Part shown: in pieces, positions 1-9,529 of the stretch
Position numbering within the stretch: the stretch's first letter is position 1
Layout of the letters: every line of letters starts with the position of its first letter
Source of the DNA: Spirochaetales bacterium
Lineage (GTDB): Bacteria; Spirochaetota; Spirochaetia; SZUA-6; JAFGRV01
Assembly: GCA_016930085.1 (NCBI GenBank)
Contig: JAFGHO010000085.1
Location: forward strand, 21,458 to 85,457
DNA: 64,000 nt
Direction of reading: 5' to 3'
Position numbers and translations under genes: made by a program
The notes under the pieces: generated by a model
The model's input: the letters and a program-made list of their open reading frames with translations, nothing else
Told to the model about the DNA's origin: nothing
Database searches by the model: none

Positions 1-1
1 T

Positions 2-763
2 GATTTCAATCTCTACTATCATGATCCCCGGGAAAACAGAACCGATCCGTACAACGGAATAATCGTCACATCACTCCGTTACGATATCGATGATACCAGG
101 ATTGCGACACTCACCGGTTATGACGGAGAGGGCCATATCATCGAACTCTCTTCAGATCTCGAACCGGATTTTCCTGTTATCGTTTTGGGGATCAATGAAC
201 GAATCAGTCTTCATCAAGAGAATCATTATGAAGGACGGCATCTATTGTATTCCGGAAACGAAATCCACCACGTTAAATCCAGAATGTCGGATAACAGCGA
301 ACCATGGTTTTTCGGCAGTCCCGAAATCTGGATGCTTTTTGCGGATTCATGTGATGAAAAGGGCGATACGAGCAGGGTTCTGGTATCGAAAAACCTGACT
401 GATTTTAATAAAGAAAATACATGGTGGCAGAAGGATATTTACTGTTTACGCTGGAGTTCCATAACAGGAGACAGGTTTGGAATTTTTTATATGGAAGATG
501 ATGCGGATGCATGGTTCCATGACCTCAAGGAGATAACCCTGGAACTGCAGGCGGAGGTCAGTCCTAAAATCGGGGGCGGGATCAAGTTCAGTTATGAAAA
601 AGCAGTGAGTAACGGTGTTTTTGGCGGTAAAAAATGGTATGACGAAGACGACTATCTCGGCGATGCCCTGGTGTATGGAGAGGATAATGGCAATTTAACA
701 GCAGAAGGGCATAAGTATTCGACAGGTAACGTTGAGTTTTATTTAAAAACGATGGATTATTAG
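2..763 (+). CDS. Hypothetical protein, 5' end cut by window start
   Basis: The reading frame is open from base 2 to the TAG at 761-763, so the N-terminus lies outside the window; an internal TTG at 185 should not be taken as the start. The visible 253 residues are acidic and rich in aromatic residues, with no membrane segment and no cysteine cluster. A segment around window positions 160-190 (PVIVLGINER) followed by many Gly/Asp/Trp-rich stretches suggests an extracellular beta-rich protein. I do not recognise the family. There is no obvious terminator directly after it; the next structured element is an inverted repeat at 898-951. Confidence 0.6.
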   Translation, partial: DFNLYYHDPRENRTDPYNGIIVTSLRYDIDDTRIATLTGYDGEGHIIELSSDLEPDFPVIVLGINERISLHQENHYEGRHLLYSGNEIHHVKSRMSDNSEPWFFGSPEIWMLFADSCDEKGDTSRVLVSKNLTDFNKENTWWQKDIYCLRWSSITGDRFGIFYMEDDADAWFHDLKEITLELQAEVSPKIGGGIKFSYEKAVSNGVFGGKKWYDEDDYLGDALVYGEDNGNLTAEGHKYSTGNVEFYLKTMDY

Positions 764-1114
764 TCCTCATTGACTATGGCAGAAACAACACGCCGGCAAG
801 GTATATAATGTTAAGTATAGTTTAAATAATAAACAACAGACTATTATTTAAGAGAATACGATGATGATGATTTGACGGCTTTTCAAACATGGCAAAAACA
901 CGCCCCCGATCGTAGTATGCAGGATTAATAAAGTGATAAAAGGGGGCGTGTGCGCTGCCTATCGATCCGCTACACGATATCCACTTGAAAATACATGAGA
1001 AGAAATTTCACTTGCATGAGTTATTGAAAACTATTATCATGACTGCCATGCCGTCAATACACATCCGGGGCACCGCATAAGCATACTCTTTATGACAGGA
1101 GTTTTAACAAGGCA
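764..1114. other. Intergenic region with a 10-bp perfect inverted repeat
   Basis: No gene seen. At 898-907 and 942-951 the arms ACACGCCCCC and GGGGGCGTGT are perfectly complementary around a 34-base AT-rich loop. No run of T follows on either strand, so it is not a canonical intrinsic terminator. It may be a regulatory structure or an operator pair upstream of the response regulator gene at 1115. Confidence 0.5.
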
Positions 1115-2545
1115 ATGAGTATATATCCTCCCTTTCCTCTGTTGATAGTCGACGATGAGAAAGATGTCTGTCAATCATATTGTTCACTTCTTGCCGACAA
1201 CGGTATAACGAATGTTATCACATGCATCGACAGCAGAAAGTTAATGAATATCATTGGCAAACAGCGTGTTTCACTCATTATCCTCGATCTCATGATGCCC
1301 TTTTTATCCGGTCATGATCTGCTTTCGTTGATCAGAAAAGAGTATCCGGAGATACCGGTCATCATTGTCACGGCTTCGGAGGAAATCGGGTCAATAGCCA
1401 GATGCCTTAAAATCGGTGTATACGATTATGTCATAAAACCTGTCGACGATATGAGGCTGGTTACCTGCATCAAGCATGCCTTTACTGAAAACGAATTAAA
1501 GCAGGATATAAAGAAACTCAACACCTCATTACTCGAGACCACATTACATCATCCGCACGTCTTTAGCGGGATTATCACAAACAGCGAATCCATGAAACGG
1601 ATATTCAGGTACATTGAAGCGATCGCATCGAGTCCCAAACCCGTCCTCATAACGGGTGAAAGCGGGACGGGCAAGGAATTGATAGCCCGCGCCATCCACT
1701 ACTCAAGCGGGCGTACCGGAAATTTTGTACCGGTCAATATCAGCGGTCTCGATGAAGTGATGTTCTCAGACACTATTTTCGGCCATACAAAAGGCGCTTT
1801 TACCGGCGCTTCCGAGACAAGGAAAGGTCTTATTGAAAAAGCTTCAGGTGGAACGATATTTCTCGATGAAATCGGGGACCTGCAGCCGGCCTCCCAGATA
1901 AAACTTCTTCGCCTTCTTCAGGAGAACGAATACTATATGCTCGGCTCTGATGTGATAAGGACAACGACCGCAAGAATGATTTTCGCGACAAATACCCCTC
2001 TGGATGAGAAACAACTTACCGGTAATTTCAGAAAAGACCTTTATTACCGTTTGATGACGCACAACATCAAGCTGCCCCCGCTCCGTAAACGGTCAGGCGA
2101 TATACCCGTCCTCCTGCGTCATTTTGTCGGAAAAGCGGCATCGCAATTGAGAAAACAGGTCCCGGAGATCCCGGAACAACTCTATTTTCTCCTCGAAAAA
2201 TATCCCTTTCCGGGTAATATCAGGGAACTGGAAGCCATGGTAACTGATGCGGTCAGCGTCAATGAGGAACCCATACTTCCTGTGGGTCTGTTCTGTGATC
2301 ATATAAGCGACCGGACAGTGACCCCCGCCCCTGAATCATATGAATCCGTTACCGGTATAATCACGATAAGCGGAAAACTTCCGAAACTGAAAGATGTCGA
2401 ACGTTACCTCATCAACCGGGCCATGAAACAGACAAACGGGAACATGACCGCCGCCGCTCGTCTTGTCGGCATTTCACCCGCAACCATGCTCAGACGCATA
2501 AAGGAAGAGAAAGAGCGGGATTATTCCGGCGGACTCGACAATTAA
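1115..2545 (+). CDS. Sigma-54-dependent response regulator, NtrC family
   Basis: Transcriptional activator of sigma-54 RNA polymerase, controlled by phosphorylation. The receiver domain (about 8-120) has the acidic pair D13/D14, the phospho-acceptor D58 and the conserved K108. The AAA+ domain (about 150-375) shows Walker A GESGTGKE (181-188), the sigma-54 contact loop GAFTGA (227-232) and Walker B FLDEIGD (about 249-255). A Fis-type helix-turn-helix closes the protein (about 435-465, [18 protein letters not shown]). The length of 476 is normal for the family. The gene lies 10 bp upstream of a histidine kinase gene, its likely partner. The good sigma-54 promoter at 5095 is a plausible nearby target, but this is inference. 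Confidence 0.93.
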   Translation: MSIYPPFPLLIVDDEKDVCQSYCSLLADNGITNVITCIDSRKLMNIIGKQRVSLIILDLMMPFLSGHDLLSLIRKEYPEIPVIIVTASEEIGSIARCLKIGVYDYVIKPVDDMRLVTCIKHAFTENELKQDIKKLNTSLLETTLHHPHVFSGIITNSESMKRIFRYIEAIASSPKPVLITGESGTGKELIARAIHYSSGRTGNFVPVNISGLDEVMFSDTIFGHTKGAFTGASETRKGLIEKASGGTIFLDEIGDLQPASQIKLLRLLQENEYYMLGSDVIRTTTARMIFATNTPLDEKQLTGNFRKDLYYRLMTHNIKLPPLRKRSGDIPVLLRHFVGKAASQLRKQVPEIPEQLYFLLEKYPFPGNIRELEAMVTDAVSVNEEPILPVGLFCDHISDRTVTPAPESYESVTGIITISGKLPKLKDVERYLINRAMKQTNGNMTAAARLVGISPATMLRRIKEEKERDYSGGLDN

Positions 2546-2555
2546 CGAACCGGAG

Positions 2556-3794
2556 ATGACGATGGACCCTGTTTTCAATGAGTTTCCTTTGCTGCAAACG
2601 GACGACCGGCTTTTCGTGACGCGCCTTCTCCTGGCAACCGGGGACAGAGACTTTGTTGAAGGACTTTACGCTTCTTTTTTGAAATCCGGCGAATATCGTC
2701 TTGAAACAGCCGTCGACCGTGAGGGCATACTCAGCCATTTCAGGAATCGCGGACCGAAAATCCCGGACATCCTCATTATCGATGCCGGCCTCCCCGGCGG
2801 ACCGGTCGATAAAATTTGTACCGAAGTGAGAAAAGAATTTCCGAAAACGGTAGCGGCGATCATCGCCGTTGTGTCCGGAAGGGAGACGGACGAAATCCGG
2901 GCGCTTTACGAATCAGGGGTGAATGATTGTATGACAAAGCCGTTTTCACACGAAGAACTGATCCTGCGTATCAAAGCCCAGGCGGAAATCCTCCACCTTA
3001 GAAAAAAAGAAACGATGATCAACCACCAGCTTGCCCGGATCGACAGCCTCATCACCCTCGGTGAGGCTTTATCCGGTATTATGCATGAAATCGGGAACGT
3101 TATATCGGTGATCAAAATAGACACCCGGCTTTTACGAAACAGATTCACCGCCGTAAAAGGTGTACTCGACGAATACCTGGAAACCCGGGGTGATTTTCCG
3201 GTCGGCTCCCGCTCATATTCGGCGGTACGGGATCGTCATCATGAGGTGTATGAGAGAATACTAAGAAATATTTCAAGAATTACGAAACTCGCCGATTCGA
3301 TAAAGGCCTTCGCGAAGAAGGAGTCCATGCGCGGTGAGGAGGTCGTTATTGCGGATGTCGTAAAAGAAGCGTATAAACTATGCCGGCATAAAGCCCGGAA
3401 ATCCTGCGTTCGATGGCGAAAGAAAATACCGAAGAATCTGCCTCCCGTGCCGGGCAACTTTCAGTTTCTGCTTCAGGCGATGGTCAATCTTTTTATCAAT
3501 GCAATCGAGGCGGCGGACAAACCGGATCCGTTCATTGGGGTTACTCTTCATTATCAAAAACGGGCGGCCCTCATGTATATTATCATCGAAGATAACGGCC
3601 GCGGTATCGAAGAACAATATCGAAAACGGATATTCGAACCTTTTTTTACCACAAAGCAAGCCATCGGAGGTACGGGACTGGGGCTGCCGCTTGTATTGAA
3701 AATCATCGAACGGCATGACGGTGTTATCCGCATCGAGTCCGAACAAGGTGAAGGGACAATCGTAACAATTATAATCCCGGCGGCAAAAACGTGA
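2556..3794 (+). CDS. Histidine kinase with N-terminal receiver domain
   Basis: Soluble sensor kinase of 412 residues. Residues 20-145 form a receiver-like domain with the putative phospho-acceptor D76 (LIIDAGLPGG) and K128 (MTKPF); the usual N-terminal acidic pair is weak (ATGDRD), so it may be a modified receiver. The phosphotransfer helix follows with H177 in GIMHEIGN, and the HATPase domain has an N box (NLFINAIEAAD), G1 (EDNGRGI), F box (FEPFFTTK) and G2 (GGTGLGLPL). There is no transmembrane segment, so its signal must come from inside the cell or from another kinase phosphorylating its receiver. It starts 10 bp after the NtrC-type gene, so the two form an operon and probably a phosphorelay pair. 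Confidence 0.9.
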   Translation: MTMDPVFNEFPLLQTDDRLFVTRLLLATGDRDFVEGLYASFLKSGEYRLETAVDREGILSHFRNRGPKIPDILIIDAGLPGGPVDKICTEVRKEFPKTVAAIIAVVSGRETDEIRALYESGVNDCMTKPFSHEELILRIKAQAEILHLRKKETMINHQLARIDSLITLGEALSGIMHEIGNVISVIKIDTRLLRNRFTAVKGVLDEYLETRGDFPVGSRSYSAVRDRHHEVYERILRNISRITKLADSIKAFAKKESMRGEEVVIADVVKEAYKLCRHKARKSCVRWRKKIPKNLPPVPGNFQFLLQAMVNLFINAIEAADKPDPFIGVTLHYQKRAALMYIIIEDNGRGIEEQYRKRIFEPFFTTKQAIGGTGLGLPLVLKIIERHDGVIRIESEQGEGTIVTIIIPAAKT

Positions 3795-3900
3795 ACGGAC
3801 CGGTTTTTGTTATTACATGGAAACAGGTCACCACTAAAAGGATTTTATCGTGGACAAAGACGGATTACATTGATTAGAATCGCATGAAAGGAGGGTCGTG

Positions 3901-4830
3901 ATGATGTTTCCGAGATTTTACGATGAAAATAAAATAGAGGAAATATATCTTCCGCGCTTCGATGAAATAAAGGAAGAGGCTTTCAGTCTCGAAATAAAAC
4001 CTTCCTCTTCGGATGCGCGCAGGCACAGGACCGCGGTTCTTCTTATCGATTTTCAGATTGATTTCTGCAACCGGAAAGGAAGCCTTTATGTCCCCGGCGC
4101 GGAACGCGATATTGCCAATACCATCCGCTTTCTTTTGTCCAATCTCGAAAAAATAACCACCATCTACCCCACACTCGATTCACATCTCGCATTCCAGATT
4201 TTTTACGGTACCTGGTGGCTGAACGCCGAGAATAAGCATCCCGCGCCGTTCACCATTATCACGCCGGAGGATATCGAAACGGGAAAGTTCAGACCGATGC
4301 ATAACCCGGAATGGAGTGTCAGGTACGTCAATACCCTGAAAGAAAACGGAAGCAAGCCCCTCTGTATCTGGCCCGAACATACGATGATCGGGACGCCGGG
4401 TCACGCACTGGTACCGTCACTTTATGAGGTCTGCTATTTCCATTCGATCGTACGTCAATCACAGACATTATTTCAGGTAAAAGGCGATATTCCTGAAAGT
4501 GAAATGTACGGCGCCTTCTCGCCCGAAGTACCGGTACCGGATAACGGCAGTGGGGGAATTAACACCGATCTGATCGGCATCCTCAATACCCACGACAAGA
4601 TACTGGTCATGGGTGAGGCGAAAAGCCATTGCGTTCTCGAATCCGTCCGTCAGCTGGTCGAGTTTTTTCACGGTAAACCGGAAACACTCGTGAAAATCCA
4701 TGTTTTCACCGACTGTATGAGTGCCGTCCGGCATCCGGACATCGATTTCGAGGCGATCGCGCAGAGGGAGTTCGAAGCGTTCGAGAAAAAGGGCGTTAAG
4801 ATTATAAAAAGTACGGATGCGATTTTATAA
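3901..4830 (+). CDS. Isochorismatase-like cysteine hydrolase
   Basis: Member of the isochorismatase/nicotinamidase superfamily. The catalytic Asp sits in VLLIDFQIDFC and the nucleophile Cys in GEAKSHCVLESV near the C-terminus. With about 309 residues it is much longer than the usual 180-220, owing to an N-terminal extension of about 40 residues and an insert between the two motifs. Some nicotinamidase-like proteins of this length exist, so the substrate cannot be named. A strong ribosome-binding site (AAAGGAGGG, 3887-3895) precedes GTG-ATG-ATG; ATG at 3901 has the best spacing, GTG at 3898 is possible. The gene follows the two-component pair by about 100 bp and may belong to the same transcript. 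Confidence 0.8.
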   Translation: MMFPRFYDENKIEEIYLPRFDEIKEEAFSLEIKPSSSDARRHRTAVLLIDFQIDFCNRKGSLYVPGAERDIANTIRFLLSNLEKITTIYPTLDSHLAFQIFYGTWWLNAENKHPAPFTIITPEDIETGKFRPMHNPEWSVRYVNTLKENGSKPLCIWPEHTMIGTPGHALVPSLYEVCYFHSIVRQSQTLFQVKGDIPESEMYGAFSPEVPVPDNGSGGINTDLIGILNTHDKILVMGEAKSHCVLESVRQLVEFFHGKPETLVKIHVFTDCMSAVRHPDIDFEAIAQREFEAFEKKGVKIIKSTDAIL

Positions 4831-5094
4831 TACAAGAAAATAGTAATTCCCTCACCCTCCTGTTACCGATACCCGTCACTTCACCGTGAAGCGTTACCTC
4901 TTCCAACAGTGCAATGCAAACCGGGTTGCATTTTTGCAATGCCGGGTAATTTTCTGTGTTATAAAGATTTGAGACAACGTTCGCGTTTCCGCTCTTATCC
5001 TCATTGCATTTTACCAATGTCATACTTCCGCACACGAATGGCCGGGATCGAGTCAATTCATTACAGGAAAAGAGATTACATCAAATATACGTAT
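4831..5094. other. Regulatory region with TGCAA/TTGCA boxes
   Basis: No gene seen. The region has several copies of TTGCA or TGCAA, the clearest being an 18-bp near-palindrome at 4914-4931 (ATGCAA-N6-TTGCAT, 16 of 18 positions symmetric), followed by TTGCAATGC at 4934-4942 and ATTGCATT at about 5003-5010. These lie 110-210 bp upstream of the start predicted from the sigma-54 promoter at 5095, where enhancer sites of NtrC-type activators usually sit. Assignment to a specific activator is inference. Confidence 0.45.
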
Positions 5095-5111
5095 CTGGCA
5101 CATTTTTTGCA
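5095..5111 (+). promoter_or_regulatory. Sigma-54 (-24/-12) promoter
   Basis: CTGGCACATTTTTTGCA matches the sigma-54 consensus TGGCAC-N5-TTGCA exactly, with GG (5097-5098) and GC (5109-5110) separated by 10 bases. The predicted start is near 5122, about 30 bases before the ATG at 5152. It needs an activator such as the NtrC-type protein encoded at 1115-2545. Confidence 0.75.
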
Positions 5112-5151
5112 GTTAATCAATAGACAGAGAAAGAAAACAAAGGGTAGCATA

Positions 5152-6381
5152 ATGAAAGTAATGACTGATATATTTTCCGTTATGGCGGCGATCGGCCTCG
5201 CAAATGGAATGTTTGTCATCATTGTATTGTTCAAAATCAAAAAAGGGGATACCGGCTTTAACGGGTTTATCTCGTTGATTTTTATCTGCTTTACTATCGA
5301 TGCCTGCTGGGGAATAGTCTTTCAAAACATCCTCCGCCATCTATTGCCGTCATTGGTTCACTTCTGGTCCCCCGTTCGTCTGCTTTACGGCCCGATCCTC
5401 TACTTCTACGCCAAAACGACGGCGGCAGACGATGTTAACATCGGGATAAAACAATGCATCCATTTTCTTCCGTTTTTCCTTTCTCTGGGTTATTTGCTGC
5501 TCTTCTTCTCTGACGGATTTACTTCAATCGGAAATATGGCGGGACCATCCACCCATCCGCTCTTTTTAATCACGCAGGATAAAACGGATATTGTTATCGC
5601 TCTTTCCCAATTCCATTTATTCATGTACCTCCTCCGTATTATACCGATATACAGGAAATATGGAAGCGAACACTGTTCTCACGGCGATCCCCGTCACGGA
5701 TTTCTTCGTTATTTTCTGTTCGTCTTTTTCGCCATACTGCTGATTAATCTTGTAACGGAAATATCGGCCGCCGCAGGGGGTAATCGGTCTATCGCCTTCG
5801 GAATATATCCGGCCCTTCTCCCCGTTATTATCTTTATAAGCGGATGTACAATGCTGATCCGTATCGCGAAACCCAGGAATGATAAAGCCGATGAAATTGA
5901 AGACGAAGCACACAACAGACCCAAATACACGCGAATCGGATTGTCGCAAAAGGAAGCCGGGAATTATATTAGCAAACTGAACGCGATCATGGAACGCGAA
6001 AAGTTGTATACCGATCCGAATATCGCCCTCCCCACGCTGGCGAAAAAGCTTTCCATACCGCGAAACACCCTCTCGTATATCATCAACAATTATATGGGAC
6101 TCACCTTCTATGATTTTATCAACAAATTCCGCGTCGAACAGGTAAAAGAATTACTCGAAGATCCGGAGCATCAGGAAAACAATATACTCGAAATCGCCTA
6201 TTTTTCCGGCTTCAACTCGAAATCTTCATTCAACAGCGTTTTCAAGAAACTGACGAACTTCTCCCCTTCCGAATACAGGAGGAAATTCGTCGCCACTCCC
6301 GGCTCGAGGGGAATAGATTCCCACCTGCTTTCGGGAGAAAGCCGTATGCATTCGGTAATGGGATACGCACACAGCCGGTAA
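5152..6381 (+). CDS. AraC-type regulator with seven-TM N-terminus
   Basis: Membrane-bound transcription factor of 409 residues. Seven hydrophobic helices fill about residues 5-240 (the first VMAAIGLANGMFVIIV, the last about ALLPVIIFISGCTML). A short charged linker follows, then a C-terminal AraC DNA-binding domain (about 275-385) with the two helix-turn-helix motifs (LAKKLSIPRNTLSYII and ILEIAYFSGFNSKSSF) ending in the family signature FSPSEYRRKF. Such proteins couple a membrane signal to transcription. The frame stays open upstream to 4909, but the ATG at 5152 directly starts the membrane domain and lies about 30 bases after the start predicted from a sigma-54 promoter; the upstream codons look non-coding. 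Target genes are unknown. Confidence 0.87.
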   Translation: MKVMTDIFSVMAAIGLANGMFVIIVLFKIKKGDTGFNGFISLIFICFTIDACWGIVFQNILRHLLPSLVHFWSPVRLLYGPILYFYAKTTAADDVNIGIKQCIHFLPFFLSLGYLLLFFSDGFTSIGNMAGPSTHPLFLITQDKTDIVIALSQFHLFMYLLRIIPIYRKYGSEHCSHGDPRHGFLRYFLFVFFAILLINLVTEISAAAGGNRSIAFGIYPALLPVIIFISGCTMLIRIAKPRNDKADEIEDEAHNRPKYTRIGLSQKEAGNYISKLNAIMEREKLYTDPNIALPTLAKKLSIPRNTLSYIINNYMGLTFYDFINKFRVEQVKELLEDPEHQENNILEIAYFSGFNSKSSFNSVFKKLTNFSPSEYRRKFVATPGSRGIDSHLLSGESRMHSVMGYAHSR

Positions 6382-6401
6382 ACGGCGACCTGCCGGCCGC
6401 G

Positions 6402-6438
6402 AAAAAAAAGGCCGCCGTTTTCATTTGTCACGGCGGCC
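6402..6438 (-). terminator. Intrinsic terminator of gdhA
   Basis: A perfect 9-bp stem (GGCCGCCGT at 6410-6418 with ACGGCGGCC at 6430-6438) is followed, read on the minus strand, by eight T (plus-strand A run 6402-6409). It lies 25 bp beyond the gdhA stop codon. Confidence 0.85.
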
Positions 6439-6462
6439 GTCGATATCGATATACACCGAACG

Positions 6463-7863
<1,401 letters not shown>

Positions 7864-7876
7864 TTATGGTAATTCT

Positions 7877-7896
7877 TCTGGCAATGCATTGCCAGA
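7877..7896. promoter_or_regulatory. Perfect 20-bp palindrome in gdhA leader
   Basis: TCTGGCAATGCATTGCCAGA is fully self-complementary over 20 bp. It lies 9 to 28 bases downstream of the start point predicted from the gdhA promoter, a typical repressor site. The regulator is unknown; it does not match the GGAA-N6-TTCC operator described for archaeal NrpR. Confidence 0.65.
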
Positions 7897-7911
7897 TCGT
7901 TATGATTGCTC

Positions 7912-7940
7912 AGAATACCAGGTTTCGGTATATGTGTCAA
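7912..7940 (-). promoter_or_regulatory. Sigma-70 promoter of gdhA
   Basis: On the minus strand TTGACA (7935-7940) is followed after 17 bases by TATTCT (7912-7917). The predicted start is near 7905, giving a leader of about 70 bases before the ATG at 7833. Confidence 0.75.
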
Positions 7941-7986
7941 GAAAAAAATGCTGTATTTTACGTTTTGAACCCCCAAAATATTCAAC

Positions 7987-8050
7987 AGGCTCAAACACAC
8001 GCACATCCTCAGACAGAATAGAATCTTCGGATGTGTATGTGCTTGAGCCT
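7987..8050. repeat. Long inverted repeat upstream of gdhA
   Basis: The 22-base arms at 7987-8008 and 8029-8050 pair at 19 of 22 positions around a 20-base loop. Read as minus-strand RNA, two of the three mismatches become G-U pairs, leaving a single A-C mismatch, so the structure looks selected in RNA of that strand. There is no T run, so it is not a standard terminator. It lies outside the predicted gdhA transcript. The rest of 7941-8175 holds nothing I recognise. Confidence 0.6.
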
Positions 8051-8175
8051 TGATAGCTTTTGACAGAGGGTTGAAACGAAAATCAATTGACAAGGGAGAG
8101 ACAAGGTAACGTGATTTTATTTTTTACCAAAAAAACAGGTAGCGTTTGCATTACAAGACCGTGTATTTATCTGTC

Positions 8176-8337
8176 TCACGGTGACATATATATATCGATA
8201 CCTTCCTGCTCCTGCCCCGAAAGCCCGTATTTCCGGCTGTGTTCGATATCACCGCTTCTTTGCGCAAGCCGTGCGGCCCGGATAGACTGCTCGGCCCTTT
8301 CTATGTTTGCTTCGATTTCTTTGTTATATGTACTCAT
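8176..8337 (-). CDS. Small hypothetical protein, possibly a gene remnant
   Basis: A 53-residue frame starting MSTYNKEIEANIERAEQS. The charged amphipathic N-terminal helix followed by an Arg/Ala-rich segment (IRAARLAQRSGD) resembles the first helices of HEPN-type proteins, but the rest of such a domain is absent, so it may be a decayed fragment. No Shine-Dalgarno sequence precedes the ATG. It is not clearly part of an operon; hisF begins 1 kb upstream on the same strand. The flanking stretch 8338-8560 contains no gene I can support. Confidence 0.35.
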   Translation of the reverse strand: MSTYNKEIEANIERAEQSIRAARLAQRSGDIEHSRKYGLSGQEQEGIDIYMSP

Positions 8338-8560
8338 ATATATTAACTTCGGTTTTAACATTACGATAGAGCTGCATAATCCCGTGTTCAAAATCATCTA
8401 CAAACGCCGGTTTGGCTTACATCAATTGCGTGGATTCCAGCTGAACGGGATAAAGCATTTCGATAATCATAGGGATCATTTATCATATCTTGTTCATCCC
8501 GTATATATCCTGTCTAAAATAAAAATGAAAAAACGAAAAATATGATATTATTCAATTTTA

Positions 8561-9331
8561 TTATAAATAAACCGGAATCCCCTTTTCCTTGAGGTACGCT
8601 TTCGCCTCCCCGATGGAAATTTCGCCGAAATGGAAAATCGAAGCGGCAAGGACATTACTCGCTTTCGCCTTTGAAACGGCTTCATAGAGATGTTCGAGCG
8701 TCCCCGCACCTCCGGAGGCGGTAACGGGAATACCGACCGCTTCTGCAACCGCCTTTGTCATCTCGATGTCATAGCCGTCCTTGGTGCCGTCGGCATCCTT
8801 GCTCGTGAGAAGAATCTCGCCCGCGCCGAGGCGTTCGACCTCTTTGGCCCAGGCCACGATGTCGAGGCCGGTTCCTTCCATTCCGCCCCTGATCACGACC
8901 TCGAGCCGCGGTTTTCCGCTTCCTTCGGGATTCTTTTTCCCGTCGATGGCGACGATCAGCCGTTCCCTGCCGAATTTACCGGCCGCCTCCCCGATAAGGC
9001 GAGGATCCTTCACCGCGGAGGTATTGATCGATACCTTGTCCACACCGACCGAAAATAACGCTTCCATATCCGCGATGTCGCGTATACCTCCTCCCACGGC
9101 AAAAGGCACCGTCGTCACCTCCCGTACCTTTTTCACCCATTGGAGCCTGGTCGGCCTGTTTTCAACCGTTGCCGCGATATCGAGGAAGGTGAGTTCATCC
9201 GCCCCCTCGCGGCAGTATGTACGAGCCGCTTCGACCGGATCGCGCGCGTCCCTGAGACCCACGAACTTGATTCCTTTAACGACCCGTCCCTCCTTGATAT
9301 CCAGACAGGGAATAATTTTTACCTTTTCCAT
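8561..9331 (-). CDS. hisF: Imidazole glycerol phosphate synthase cyclase subunit
   Basis: A (beta/alpha)8 barrel enzyme that, with HisH supplying ammonia, converts PRFAR to imidazole glycerol phosphate and AICAR in histidine synthesis. Both catalytic aspartates are at their canonical positions, D11 (PCLDIKEG) and D130 (VAIDGKKN), and the phosphate-binding loops VGGGIRD and ASGGAGTLEH are intact. The length of 256 is normal. One deviation is LTSKDADGT, where most HisF proteins have LTSMD. No other his gene is in the window, so hisF is separated from its operon; hisH must lie elsewhere. It follows the NrpR-like gene by about 200 bp on the same strand and could be read from the same transcript. 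Confidence 0.93.
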   Translation of the reverse strand: MEKVKIIPCLDIKEGRVVKGIKFVGLRDARDPVEAARTYCREGADELTFLDIAATVENRPTRLQWVKKVREVTTVPFAVGGGIRDIADMEALFSVGVDKVSINTSAVKDPRLIGEAAGKFGRERLIVAIDGKKNPEGSGKPRLEVVIRGGMEGTGLDIVAWAKEVERLGAGEILLTSKDADGTKDGYDIEMTKAVAEAVGIPVTASGGAGTLEHLYEAVSKAKASNVLAASIFHFGEISIGEAKAYLKEKGIPVYL

Positions 9332-9529
9332 GATTCCGGTTTCCTTTCAATTGTTATATTGTCTTCATTTCGTATCCCGTTTTCTTCAAATACCCGGTAG
9401 TGTGCCGAAGGCACCCGATAATCATACGAAGATGCACGACCGGTTGCGGGATTCGCCCGAAAACCTGTCAATCGAGCGGGCTAAGGCCGCGATGCCGCTG
9501 CCGGGTCCGCGATATCGGTAAAGCCTATC

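Noticed and set aside
8087..8545. Plus-strand 152-residue open frame in the intergenic region
   Set aside because: Rich in Cys/Ser/Tyr with no recognisable motif and antisense to a more convincing small minus-strand frame; no ribosome-binding site.
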